This document shows, one piece after another, positions 7,567 to 13,910 of a DNA stretch of 15,280 bases. The DNA lies in contig CALGFI010000179.1 of the NCBI GenBank assembly GCA_937881155.1, forward strand, positions 1 through 15,280, in the 5' to 3' direction. Position numbers and translations under genes: made by a program. Every line of letters begins with the position of its first letter. Within the stretch, counting starts at the first letter, position 1. The stretch comes from an uncultured bacterium (GTDB lineage: Bacteria; Actinomycetota; UBA4738; HRBIN12). The notes under the pieces were generated by a model. That model worked only from the letters and a program-made list of their open reading frames with translations, was not told where the DNA came from and made no database searches.

Positions 7567-7589
7567 AGATGGGCTCCGAGCTGCGTCGA
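7562..7589 (-). promoter_or_regulatory. Candidate promoter for thiL-thiD
   Basis: On the minus strand TCGACG (7584-7589) is separated by 16 bp from TATCCT (7562-7567). The -35 matches 4 of 6 consensus bases and the -10 fits TANNNT. The predicted transcript start near 7555 leaves about 38 nt of leader before the thiL ATG. Motif-based only. Confidence 0.45.
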
Positions 7590-7607
7590 TGCGCTCGCGC
7601 CCACCAC

Positions 7608-7615
7608 AGAAGGAG
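7608..7615 (+). promoter_or_regulatory. Strong ribosome binding site fixing the TTG start of the PEP carboxykinase
   Basis: AGAAGGAG lies 8 nt upstream of the TTG at 7624, an optimal Shine-Dalgarno spacing. No ATG or GTG in this frame is as well placed, so this site decides the unusual start codon. Confidence 0.75.
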
Positions 7616-7623
7616 ACGTTCGT

Positions 7624-9135
7624 TTGCTCGTCCAGGCGCGCACCGTCCATCAGAGCCCAACGCCGGAGGAGCTCCGCGATTACACCGAGCGCATGCCGAC
7701 GTGCCGGATCACCGAGTTCGGGAGCGTCAACGTCCAGGCGCGGGTGACCTCGCGGAGCGCGGGAAGCACGTACGTCGTCGCCGAGCGTTCGTCCGGCAAG
7801 ACGATGACCCGCGAGGAGTTCGAACGGATCGCGGCGATGCAGGATGAGTACCTGCGCGGTCGAGACGCGCTGGTGATCGATGGCTACATCGGCAACGACC
7901 CGGAGTTCCGAACGCGCGCCCGCCTATCGATCGAGACCGCGAACGCGAACATCGCGGGCATGCAGCAGAAGCTCTACTTCCCGCGTGAGGACGATGCCGA
8001 GCCGGAGGTGCACGTCGTTTACACGCCGAACCTCTCGGCTCCCGGTTATCCCGATGATCGCGTCATCGCGGTCGATCTCGAGAACGGCCTGACGCGGGTG
8101 CTCGGCACCGACTACTTCGGGGAGTCGAAGAAGGGCGGCCTTCGGATGTGGAACACGAAGGTCTACGACCTCGGTGGACTCGCGCTCCACGCCGGCATGA
8201 AGGTGATCCCGACGGCCCGCGGCGAACGCGTGTTCATGATCATCGGACTGTCGGGGACCGGAAAGACGACCACGACCTTCACCACGCAGAACGACTCGCT
8301 GCCCGTGCAGGACGACTTCGTCGCGCTGATGCCGGGCGGCAAGGCGCACGGAACGGAGAACGGGTGCTTCGCGAAGACGTTCAGCCTCGACCCGAGCTTC
8401 GAGCCGAACATCTACCGCGCGGTGGTGAAGCCGACCACGTATCTGGAGAACGTGTTCCAGGACGCATCGGGGAAGGTGAACTTCTTCGAGCAGTCCTACA
8501 CGCAGAACGGGCGCGCCGTGTTCGGTATGGACGACCTGGAGCGCTACCGTGACGCTCGCGAGGTCGGACCGGTCGACGCGCTCCTCATCCTCAACCGCAA
8601 CCAAGACATCATCCCGGCCGTGGCGAAGCTCAACGACGAACAGGCCGCGGCGTACTTCATGCTCGGCGAGACGACCGGAACCTCTGCGGGCGGCGCCGCG
8701 GAGGCGGGGAAGTTCCTACGCGTTCCAGGAACCAACCCTTTCTTCCCGATGCCGCACGGGCTGCAGGGGAACCGCATCCTCGAACTGCTCGCGACGCACC
8801 CGATCGAGACCTACCTGCTCAACACGGGACGCGTCGGCGGGCCGGACGGCGATGAACGGTCCAAGAAGGTACGGATCCCCGACACGTCGGCCTGCGTCGA
8901 GGGCATCGCCGAGGGTTCGATCTCGTGGACCGAGGACGATGACTTCGGCTACCTCGTCGCCGACAACCTGCCCGGCATCGACGACGCCGACCTGCTGCGG
9001 CCCCGCCTGCTGTACGAGCGGCAGGGCAGGATGGCCGAGTACGTCGAGGTCGTCGACCGGCTGAAACGGGAGCGCGTCGCCAGGCTGGAGGAGTTCCCCG
9101 AGCTCACACCGGAGATCGTCAAGGCGGCGGGCTGA
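7624..9135 (+). CDS. pckA: Phosphoenolpyruvate carboxykinase, ATP-type, divergent
   Basis: The 503-aa protein should convert oxaloacetate and ATP to PEP, CO2 and ADP, the entry step of gluconeogenesis. ATP-type features are visible in order: an arginine-bearing TSRSAGSTYVV segment (42-52) where classical enzymes have TGRSPKDK, YFGESKKGGL (164-173) holding the metal-site lysine, LALHAG with His189, P-loop GLSGTGKT (208-215), QDDF (229-232), NGCFAKT (246-252, compare GGCYAKT) and YTQNGRAVF with the substrate arginine. The GTP-type ACGKTN loop is absent. It is about 30 residues shorter than classical ATP-type enzymes, and its kinase-2 box reads QDDF rather than GDDE. Translation starts at TTG 7624 behind AGAAGGAG. 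It is divergent from thiL, and its 3' end overlaps a membrane-protein gene by 17 bp. The family call is firm; nucleotide specificity is inferred. Confidence 0.88.
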   Translation: MLVQARTVHQSPTPEELRDYTERMPTCRITEFGSVNVQARVTSRSAGSTYVVAERSSGKTMTREEFERIAAMQDEYLRGRDALVIDGYIGNDPEFRTRARLSIETANANIAGMQQKLYFPREDDAEPEVHVVYTPNLSAPGYPDDRVIAVDLENGLTRVLGTDYFGESKKGGLRMWNTKVYDLGGLALHAGMKVIPTARGERVFMIIGLSGTGKTTTTFTTQNDSLPVQDDFVALMPGGKAHGTENGCFAKTFSLDPSFEPNIYRAVVKPTTYLENVFQDASGKVNFFEQSYTQNGRAVFGMDDLERYRDAREVGPVDALLILNRNQDIIPAVAKLNDEQAAAYFMLGETTGTSAGGAAEAGKFLRVPGTNPFFPMPHGLQGNRILELLATHPIETYLLNTGRVGGPDGDERSKKVRIPDTSACVEGIAEGSISWTEDDDFGYLVADNLPGIDDADLLRPRLLYERQGRMAEYVEVVDRLKRERVARLEEFPELTPEIVKAAG

Positions 9136-9460
9136 CGTCGCGCTCGCCCGACGGCGAGCGCCGGCCGAGGAACCACCCGGCGAGGAGTTGTATCGCCGCG
9201 AGAACGAGGGGCACGATCAGGTACCACCGGTAGGGCTCGACTTCGTCCACCCACGCTCGCCCGCGCAGATCCACGGACGCATAGATCGCGAACAGCCCGG
9301 CGACCGCGAACCACAGGCCCACTCGCCCCGTCACGAACAGCGCGTACAACGCGTGATCGGACACGTCGGTTCCGTCGAACGGCCGGCGCGTCCACCTCCA
9401 CAGCGAGCGAAGGCCGAGGAGGACGAACACGGTCGCGATCGCCACCTCCACGATCCTCAC
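9119..9460 (-). CDS. Small three-helix membrane protein of unknown function
   Basis: I do not recognise this 113-aa protein. Three hydrophobic segments are visible at about 3-21, 38-62 and 80-99. Between helices 1 and 2 is a short basic/acidic loop (WRRPFDGTDVSDHALY region), and the C-terminus is a charged, proline-ending tail. The GTG start at 9460 overlaps the stop of the phosphoribosyltransferase gene (GTGA), so it is translationally coupled to it and is the last gene of a three-gene minus-strand operon. Its final 17 bases overlap the end of the PEP carboxykinase gene on the other strand, and its C-terminal codons contain a perfect hairpin. Coupling and a clean membrane topology argue that it is real. 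A function linked to the phosphoribosyltransferase is only a guess. Confidence 0.75.
   Translation of the reverse strand: MRIVEVAIATVFVLLGLRSLWRWTRRPFDGTDVSDHALYALFVTGRVGLWFAVAGLFAIYASVDLRGRAWVDEVEPYRWYLIVPLVLAAIQLLAGWFLGRRSPSGERDVSPPP
9140..9161 (+). terminator. Possible U-less hairpin terminator after the PEP carboxykinase gene
   Basis: GCGCTCGCC (9140-9148) and its exact reverse complement GGCGAGCGC (9153-9161) form a 9-bp stem with a 4-nt loop, CGAC, starting 4 nt after the carboxykinase stop. There is no T-run afterwards. It lies inside the 3' coding end of the convergent membrane-protein gene. U-less hairpins are proposed as actinobacterial terminators; activity is inference. Confidence 0.45.
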
Positions 9461-10155
9461 GCCGCACCCCCCTCTTGCTGGTGGGGCCGCGCCACGCTCG
9501 GATCGCTCCCCGTGCTACCCCTCGACCCTTGCGCCCTCGCAAGCAGCCGAACCACCTCGTCGTCGCTCGTCTGGTTGAACGTGCGGTACCACTCGCCGAC
9601 GGCGAGGAACGGCTCGGGCGTCGCGAGCACCACCATCCGGTCGGCGTCCTCCCGAAGCTTCGCGATCGATTGCACCGGGGCGACGGGAACGGCAAGGACG
9701 ACCTTCGACGCGCCACGCTCGCGCGCCCACCGGAGTGCGGCCGCCGCGGTGCCTCCCGTCGCGATGCCATCGTCGACGACGATCGCCACCTTGCCCCGAA
9801 CGTCGACAGGGGGACGTCCCTCCCGATATGCGCGTTCGCGCCGTTCGATCTCGCGCTCCTGCGCGGCGATCTCGCGCTCCAGGTACTCCGGCGTCACGTG
9901 CAGCGAGCGGACGAGACGGTCGTCGAGCACGCGGACGCCCGGAGCAACGGCGCCGAGGCCGAGCTCGGGATTGCCGGGTGCGCCGATCTTTCGCGGCACG
10001 ACCACGTCGAGTGGCGCGCCGAGCGCGTCGGCGACGGCCCGGCCCACGACGACGCCGCCGCGAGGGATGGCCAGGACGACGGAATCCGTGCCGGCGTACT
10101 CGAGCAGTGCATCGGCGAGGACCTCGCCTGCCTCGGCGCGGTCGGAGAAGATCAC
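9457..10155 (-). CDS. Type I phosphoribosyltransferase-domain protein
   Basis: The 232-aa product has a type I phosphoribosyltransferase fold. The PRPP-binding loop is VAIVVDDGIATGGTAAA (about 123-139), with two acidic residues followed by the T/G-rich turn. IPRGGVVVG (30-38) and RKIGAPGNPELGLGAV (55-70) fit the broad family of predicted phosphoribosyltransferases annotated in many actinobacteria and proteobacteria, whose substrate is unknown. A charged helical region, YLEREIAAQEREIERRERAY (about 91-110), precedes the loop and is typical of this subgroup rather than of pyrE or apt. The C-terminal 25 residues are low-complexity. The GTG start at 10155 overlaps the stop of the upstream 68-aa gene, and its own stop overlaps the next gene, so three genes are coupled in series. 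The substrate cannot be assigned from the sequence. Confidence 0.9.
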   Translation of the reverse strand: MIFSDRAEAGEVLADALLEYAGTDSVVLAIPRGGVVVGRAVADALGAPLDVVVPRKIGAPGNPELGLGAVAPGVRVLDDRLVRSLHVTPEYLEREIAAQEREIERRERAYREGRPPVDVRGKVAIVVDDGIATGGTAAAALRWARERGASKVVLAVPVAPVQSIAKLREDADRMVVLATPEPFLAVGEWYRTFNQTSDDEVVRLLARAQGSRGSTGSDPSVARPHQQEGGAA

Positions 10156-10358
10156 CCGTCGTCCTCGTTCGGCGTCTGTTCGCCGCCGCGAGTTCGACGG
10201 CGCGTCGCGTCGTCGATCTCGCGGCGCGCTTCGTCGTCCTCGATCTCGTGCCGCCGGTCGCCGATCACCTTCTCCGGAGGCGGCATCGGTTTTCGGATCC
10301 TGCGGTACGGCGCGAGCGGGTCGTCGCGGCTCGTTCGCTTCCGCTTAGCGGCGGACAC
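10152..10358 (-). CDS. Small highly charged conserved-looking protein (68 aa)
   Basis: No known domain is recognised. The 68-aa product is rich in Arg, Lys, Asp and Glu: a basic N-terminus (AAKRKRTSRDD), a proline patch (YRRIRKPMPPPEKVIGDRRH) and an acidic/basic helical tail. The YRRxRKPxPPP patch reminds me of small uncharacterised basic proteins found in other bacteria, but this is a weak memory-based link. It is probably real because its TGA overlaps the GTG of the phosphoribosyltransferase gene (GTGA). The GTG start at 10358 has no clear Shine-Dalgarno sequence; a GATGAT box lies 6 nt upstream, so a leaderless start is possible. It is soluble by appearance, with no signal peptide or helix long enough for a membrane. 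Nucleic-acid binding would suit its charge but is speculation. Confidence 0.65.
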   Translation of the reverse strand: MSAAKRKRTSRDDPLAPYRRIRKPMPPPEKVIGDRRHEIEDDEARREIDDATRRRTRGGEQTPNEDDG

Positions 10359-10391
10359 GTGTCGATCATCCCACTCCGGCGATGCGTGCGT

Positions 10392-10420
10392 TTGCCGCCA
10401 CTTCGGCGCCTCAATAGAGT
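10392..10420 (+). promoter_or_regulatory. Candidate promoter for the Lrp/AsnC-domain gene
   Basis: TTGCCG (10392-10397) and TAGAGT (10415-10420) are separated by 17 bp. The first matches the -35 consensus at three bases and the second fits TANNNT. Predicted start near 10427, giving a leader of about 48 nt. Confidence 0.42.
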
Positions 10421-10462
10421 GGGTGCGGCCGCGTTCGAACGCGCGAGGCGTTATCCGACGGA

Positions 10463-10468
10463 GGGAGG
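10463..10468 (+). promoter_or_regulatory. Ribosome binding site deciding the GTG start of the Lrp/AsnC-domain gene
   Basis: GGGAGG ends 6 nt before the GTG at 10475, ideal spacing. It supports this short open frame as a complete gene rather than a remnant of a longer regulator. Confidence 0.7.
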
Positions 10469-10474
10469 CGTTCG

Positions 10475-10708
10475 GTGGTCCAGGCCTACATCCTCATCCA
10501 GACCGAGGTCGGAAAGGCCGCGCAGGTCGCGAAGGACGTTCGCGGGATCACCGGCGTATCGGAGGCCGAGGACGTAACCGGACCGTACGACGTGATCGTG
10601 CGCGCGGAGGCGAAGAACGTCGACGAGCTCGGTCGGCTCGTCGTGGCCAGGATCCAGGGCGTCGAGGGCATAACGCGGACGCTCACCTGCCCGGTGGTGC
10701 ACCTGTAG
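10475..10708 (+). CDS. Stand-alone Lrp/AsnC ligand-binding (RAM) domain protein
   Basis: The 77-aa protein corresponds to only the C-terminal effector-binding half of Lrp/AsnC regulators, a beta-alpha-beta-beta-alpha-beta unit. Visible landmarks are VQAYILIQTEVGKAAQVAKD, then GVSEAEDVTGPYDVIVRAEA and a last strand ending TLTCPVV. There is no helix-turn-helix, and the upstream DNA encodes none in frame. Stand-alone members are known; they form oligomers that bind amino acids or partner with full-length regulators. It starts at GTG 10475 behind GGGAGG with a plausible promoter upstream, so it is its own transcription unit. It converges on ddl, with 19 bp between the stops. Small AsnC-domain genes are common in actinobacterial genomes, and one near this position fits what I recall of some lineages. 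The effector is unknown. Confidence 0.88.
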   Translation: MVQAYILIQTEVGKAAQVAKDVRGITGVSEAEDVTGPYDVIVRAEAKNVDELGRLVVARIQGVEGITRTLTCPVVHL

Positions 10709-10727
10709 CACGAACGGCCAGGCGCTC

Positions 10728-11831
10728 TTACGCGACGAAGCCCTTTTTCCGGTCGTGCTCGTGGCGCTCGATCGCGAGCTCGATCAACCGGTCGACGAGA
10801 TCCGCGTACGGAACCCCGGACGCTTCCCAGAGCTTCGGGTACATCGAGATGCTCGTGAACCCGGGGATCGTGTTCAGCTCGTTCACGAACAGACGCCCGT
10901 CGCTCGTCAGGAAGAAGTCGACGCGCGCGAGGCCCGAGGCGTCGATCGCTCGGAACGCCGCGATCGACAGCCGTTGAACGTCTTCGAGCGTCTCGGGCGG
11001 GATGTCGGCGGGGATCACGAGCTCGGCGCCGTGCTCGTCGAGGTACTTCGCGTCGTAGTCGTAGAACTCGTGGCCGCGCGGGATGATCTCTCCAGCTAAC
11101 GACGCCACGGGATCGTCGTTGCCGAGCACCGCGCACTCCAGCTCACGACCGCCATCGATCGCCGCCTCGAGGAGGGCCTTTCTCCCGTAGCGGAACGCTT
11201 CCTCCAGTCCGGCGCGGAGCTCCCCGCGCTCGCGCACCTTGGTGACCCCGACGGACGACCCGAGTGCCGCGGGCTTCACGAACAGTGGCGTCCCCAGATG
11301 CCCCGCGCGCGCCTCGATCCCCTGCGGGTCCTCCTCCCACTCGCGTTCGTACACCACGTCGTGGTGCACGACGGGGATGCCCGCCGAATGAAACAGCAGT
11401 TTCTGCACCGCCTTGTCCATCCCCAGTGCGGATCCGAGCACGCCCGAACCGACGTACGGAACGCCGGCCATCTCGAGGAACCCCTGGATCGACCCGTCCT
11501 CGCCGTAGGGGCCGTGCATCACCGGGAACACGACATCGATCTCGGTCCGCGAGCCGTCGGCGGCGACGACCGCGTGCGCCCCCGGCTCCTGGTCGATCGC
11601 CACCTCCTCGCCCGGAGATCGCTCTACCGCCGGCAGCTTCCGCGACGAACCTCCCGGCAACGCCGGCGGTCCGCTCGGCATCAGCTGCCACCGACCGTCC
11701 CTCGTCACACCGATCGCGACGACCTCGTACCGGTCGCGGTCGAGCGCGTCGAACACCGAACGCGCCGAGATCACGGAGATCTCGTGCTCGGCGGAGCGCC
11801 CACCGAACAGCAGCACGACGCGACGTCTCAC
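10728..11831 (-). CDS. ddl: D-alanine--D-alanine ligase
   Basis: This 367-aa ATP-grasp enzyme joins two D-alanines for peptidoglycan. Key segments are the N-terminal LLFGGRSAEHEISVISA with the conserved glutamate (E15), FPVMHGPYGEDGSIQG (about 102-117), FVKPAALGSSVGV (184-196) with the ATP-site lysine, EFYDYDAKY (255-263, the omega-loop tyrosine region) and the magnesium-site NELNTIPGFTSISMYP (317-332). EFYDYDAKY is the pattern of ordinary D-Ala-D-Ala ligases; I see no sign of a D-lactate (vancomycin-resistance) type. The GTG start at 11831 overlaps the TGA of the upstream PLP-enzyme gene, so they are coupled. ddl sits in the thiL-to-cofC interval in Mycobacterium and Streptomyces as well, which supports orthology. 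It ends in TAA at 10728, convergent with the AsnC-domain gene. Confidence 0.97.
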   Translation of the reverse strand: MRRRVVLLFGGRSAEHEISVISARSVFDALDRDRYEVVAIGVTRDGRWQLMPSGPPALPGGSSRKLPAVERSPGEEVAIDQEPGAHAVVAADGSRTEIDVVFPVMHGPYGEDGSIQGFLEMAGVPYVGSGVLGSALGMDKAVQKLLFHSAGIPVVHHDVVYEREWEEDPQGIEARAGHLGTPLFVKPAALGSSVGVTKVRERGELRAGLEEAFRYGRKALLEAAIDGGRELECAVLGNDDPVASLAGEIIPRGHEFYDYDAKYLDEHGAELVIPADIPPETLEDVQRLSIAAFRAIDASGLARVDFFLTSDGRLFVNELNTIPGFTSISMYPKLWEASGVPYADLVDRLIELAIERHEHDRKKGFVA

Positions 11832-13015
11832 ACCTTCTCCAGCGCTCTCGCGAAGTCGGCGGCGATGTCATCGGGGTCCTCGATGCCCACGCTGACGCGG
11901 ACGAGGCCGTCTGCGAGCCCGGCGGCGCGACGCGCCTGGGCGTCGAGCTGTCTGTGCGTCGTCGACGCCGCGTGACCGACCAGGGTCTGCGTTCCGCCGA
12001 GGCTGGCTGCGATCCACGCGAGCTCGACGCCGTCGCAGAACCGCCTTCCCGCGTCCACGCCGCCCTCGACCTCGAAGGCGAGCATGCCGCCGAACCCCAT
12101 GGGGAGTTGCCGGCGCGCCAGCGCATGATGCGGATGCGTCGCCAATCCCGGGTAATGCACGCGGTCCACCTTCGGATGCTGTTCGAGGAACGTCGCGAGC
12201 GAGAGCGCGTTCGCCGAGTGTCGCTGCATCCGGAGCTCGAGCGTCGCGAGACCGCGCATGCACAACCACGCCTCGAGTGGCGCCATCGTCGCTCCGGTCT
12301 CGATCACCGTGTTGCGCAGTCCCGCCACGTCGCGTTCGGAGCAGCAGACGACGCCCGCGATCAGGTCGCTGTGGCCGCCGATGTACTTCGTGGCCGAATG
12401 CAACACGAAGTCGAACCCGTACCGCGCCGGGTTGCACAGGTACGGCGACGCGAACGTGTTGTCAACGGCCGCCGGCACACCGGCGTTCTGACAGAGCCCC
12501 GATAGTGCCTCGAGGTCAACGACCGTGACGTTCGGGTTGGCGATCGTCTCGCAATAGAAGAGCTTCGCGCCCGGCAGCGCTTCGCCGACGGCGTCGTGAT
12601 CGTGAGCGTCGACGAACGTGACCTCGATGCCGTACCGGGGAAGGACGTTCCGAAACAGCGAGAACGTGCCTCCGTAGAGCTCCGGACTCGCGACGACGCG
12701 ATCGCCGGCCCCGGCGCACGTCGTGGCGACGGTGTGGATGGCCGCCATCCCGCTCGCGAACGAGAACGCCGACTCGGTCTCCTCGAGATCGGCCATGAGC
12801 GTTTCGAACGCGGCGAGCGTTGGGTTCCCGTACCCGCGCGTATAGGTGTAGCCCGGCCGGCGGAACGAGATCGTGTCGGCATACCGTTCCGACGTCTCGA
12901 ACCGGAACGTCGAGGATTGGAAGATCGGAACGCTCGGCGCGTCCTGGTCGATCGGCGGCATCCGGGCGCCGTGCACCGCCCTGGTCGCGAACCCTGGACG
13001 CCGATCCTCGTCCAC
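11828..13015 (-). CDS. Cys/Met-metabolism PLP-dependent enzyme (trans-sulfuration family; sulfhydrylase, synthase or lyase)
   Basis: From GTG 13015 the protein has 395 aa of the cystathionine gamma-synthase/gamma-lyase superfamily. The PLP lysine (K210) lies in FVLHSATKYIGGHSDLIAGV, a near-perfect family signature; VDNTF (184-188) supplies the ring-nitrogen aspartate, and YTYTRGYGNPT (56-66) the substrate-side tyrosine and arginine. The C-terminal motif TLVGHAASTTHRQL resembles O-acetylhomoserine sulfhydrylases and methionine gamma-lyases. The lyase-specific cysteine position (LYGCTF) is LYGGTF here, favouring a sulfhydrylase or synthase over methionine gamma-lyase. Reaction and substrate remain open. 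The start is chosen for GGAGG 5 nt before GTG 13015 and the typical RPGFATRAVH opening; the frame extends to 13126 without resemblance. It lies 52 bp after plsC and overlaps ddl by GTGA. Confidence 0.92.
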   Translation of the reverse strand: MDEDRRPGFATRAVHGARMPPIDQDAPSVPIFQSSTFRFETSERYADTISFRRPGYTYTRGYGNPTLAAFETLMADLEETESAFSFASGMAAIHTVATTCAGAGDRVVASPELYGGTFSLFRNVLPRYGIEVTFVDAHDHDAVGEALPGAKLFYCETIANPNVTVVDLEALSGLCQNAGVPAAVDNTFASPYLCNPARYGFDFVLHSATKYIGGHSDLIAGVVCCSERDVAGLRNTVIETGATMAPLEAWLCMRGLATLELRMQRHSANALSLATFLEQHPKVDRVHYPGLATHPHHALARRQLPMGFGGMLAFEVEGGVDAGRRFCDGVELAWIAASLGGTQTLVGHAASTTHRQLDAQARRAAGLADGLVRVSVGIEDPDDIAADFARALEKV

Positions 13016-13020
13016 AGCCA

Positions 13021-13025
13021 CCTCC
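13021..13025 (-). promoter_or_regulatory. Ribosome binding site setting the start of the PLP-enzyme gene
   Basis: GGAGG on the minus strand ends 5 nt before GTG 13015. It is the only strong site near the conserved N-terminus and argues against the longer frame that starts at 13126. Confidence 0.6.
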
Positions 13026-13067
13026 GCGGAGCCACGTTCGATCGCTCCGCTCGCTCGCCTGCGCAGC

Positions 13068-13811
13068 CTACTTCGTTGGCCTTTCTGCATTCGTCCAGCG
13101 CTCGGGGTAGCGCCCCCGTAGCCCATCGACGAGCGATGCGAGCTCGTCCATCAACTGATCGGTCACCGCGCGAACCACCGCGTGATCGGGATCCGCGCCG
13201 GTTCGAGCGGCTGCGTCGAATGGCTCGCCGGCTCGCAACCAGATGGGGCGGCCGAACGCGACGCTCTGCCTCCCGTCACGCCGCCACACGTACTGACCGC
13301 CCCACGTCGCCACGGGGATGATCGGGACGCCCGTCGCGAGCGACAGGCGCACGGCGCCTGTCTTTCCACGACCCGGAGAGAAGTCTGCGTTCGTCGTCGT
13401 GCTCGTTCCCTCGGGGTAGATCACGACGACGTCACCCTCGGCGATCGCTCGTTCCGCCTCCTCGAGAGGCGATCGATCGCCCGTTTCCCGGCGGACGGGG
13501 ATCTGCCCCGCGCCGCGGAGCACCGTCCCCACGAACGGCGCGTCGAACAGCTCCTGCTTCGCCAGGAACCTCGGCCGTCGCCCCGCCTTCACGACGAAGT
13601 AGGCGTGCGCGAACGGATCGAGGTAGGACAGGTGATTGCCGGCGATGATGGCCGGACCCTCGGCCGGCACCCGCTCGAGACCCTCGAAACGCCAGTTGAA
13701 CCAGAGCTGGAACGGTGGGCGCAGCACGCCGACCATCGCGCGGTACCACGGCTCCAACCTGGCGCCACCTCGTCTGGAACCGGGGGTTCGCACGACGTTC
13801 GCTTCGCTCAC
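13068..13811 (-). CDS. plsC: PlsC-family acyltransferase (probable 1-acyl-sn-glycerol-3-phosphate acyltransferase)
   Basis: The 247-aa protein shows all family blocks: AGNHLSYLDPF (58-68) with the catalytic H60-x4-D65 pair, an RFLAKQELFDAPFVG segment, an arginine-containing GAGQIPVRRE (101-110), VVIYPEGTST (129-138) and VPIIPVATWG (162-171). It should acylate lysophosphatidic acid at the inner membrane; only one weakly hydrophobic N-terminal stretch (about 26-40) is present, so attachment is likely peripheral. The frame stays open to 14534 but that part is antisense to cofC; GTG 13811 is chosen because GGGAG lies just upstream and homologues start about 20 residues before EPWYR. It heads the minus-strand unit with the PLP enzyme and ddl, divergent from cofC. 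Substrate is inferred from the family, some members of which acylate other lipids. Confidence 0.9.
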   Translation of the reverse strand: MSEANVVRTPGSRRGGARLEPWYRAMVGVLRPPFQLWFNWRFEGLERVPAEGPAIIAGNHLSYLDPFAHAYFVVKAGRRPRFLAKQELFDAPFVGTVLRGAGQIPVRRETGDRSPLEEAERAIAEGDVVVIYPEGTSTTTNADFSPGRGKTGAVRLSLATGVPIIPVATWGGQYVWRRDGRQSVAFGRPIWLRAGEPFDAAARTGADPDHAVVRAVTDQLMDELASLVDGLRGRYPERWTNAERPTK

Positions 13812-13837
13812 TGTGCTCCCAGAGCCCCGGTCGCGCG

Positions 13838-13843
13838 ATGCTA
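13838..13843 (-). promoter_or_regulatory. Candidate -10 box for the plsC operon
   Basis: TAGCAT on the minus strand fits TANNNT and lies 26 nt before the plsC GTG, leaving a leader of about 19 nt that contains GGGAG. No good -35 was found. Confidence 0.38.
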
Positions 13844-13898
13844 TCGCGTTCCGAGAACGCTCCACCGTGCCAGCGCGGCATGGGCGCGGTGGAGGCGT

Positions 13899-13904
13899 TA
13901 GCCT
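13899..13904 (+). promoter_or_regulatory. Candidate leaderless -10 box for cofC
   Basis: TAGCCT fits TANNNT and ends 6 nt before the cofC ATG, the same spacing as at rsmD. A GGAGG is present at 13891-13895 but 15 nt from the ATG, too far for normal use, and would lie upstream of the transcript start if this box is active. Confidence 0.45.
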
Positions 13905-13910
13905 TTCCGA

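Noticed and set aside
7517..7623. TPP riboswitch upstream of thiL or the carboxykinase gene
   Set aside because: The conserved CUGAGA and related core elements were not seen, and the leaders predicted from the promoters are too short.
6506..7747. 413-codon plus-strand open frame opposite thiL
   Set aside because: Antisense shadow with Arg-rich composition; thiL motifs are intact on the minus strand.
10728..11831. D-alanine--D-lactate ligase (glycopeptide resistance)
   Set aside because: The omega-loop segment EFYDYDAKY is of the ordinary D-Ala-D-Ala type, and no vanH or vanX neighbour is present.
11264..12505. 413-codon plus-strand open frame opposite ddl and the PLP enzyme
   Set aside because: Antisense shadow; no recognisable domain and biased composition.
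11828..13015. Methionine gamma-lyase as a specific name for the PLP enzyme
   Set aside because: The lyase-specific cysteine is glycine (LYGGTF), and family members cannot be separated by motif alone.
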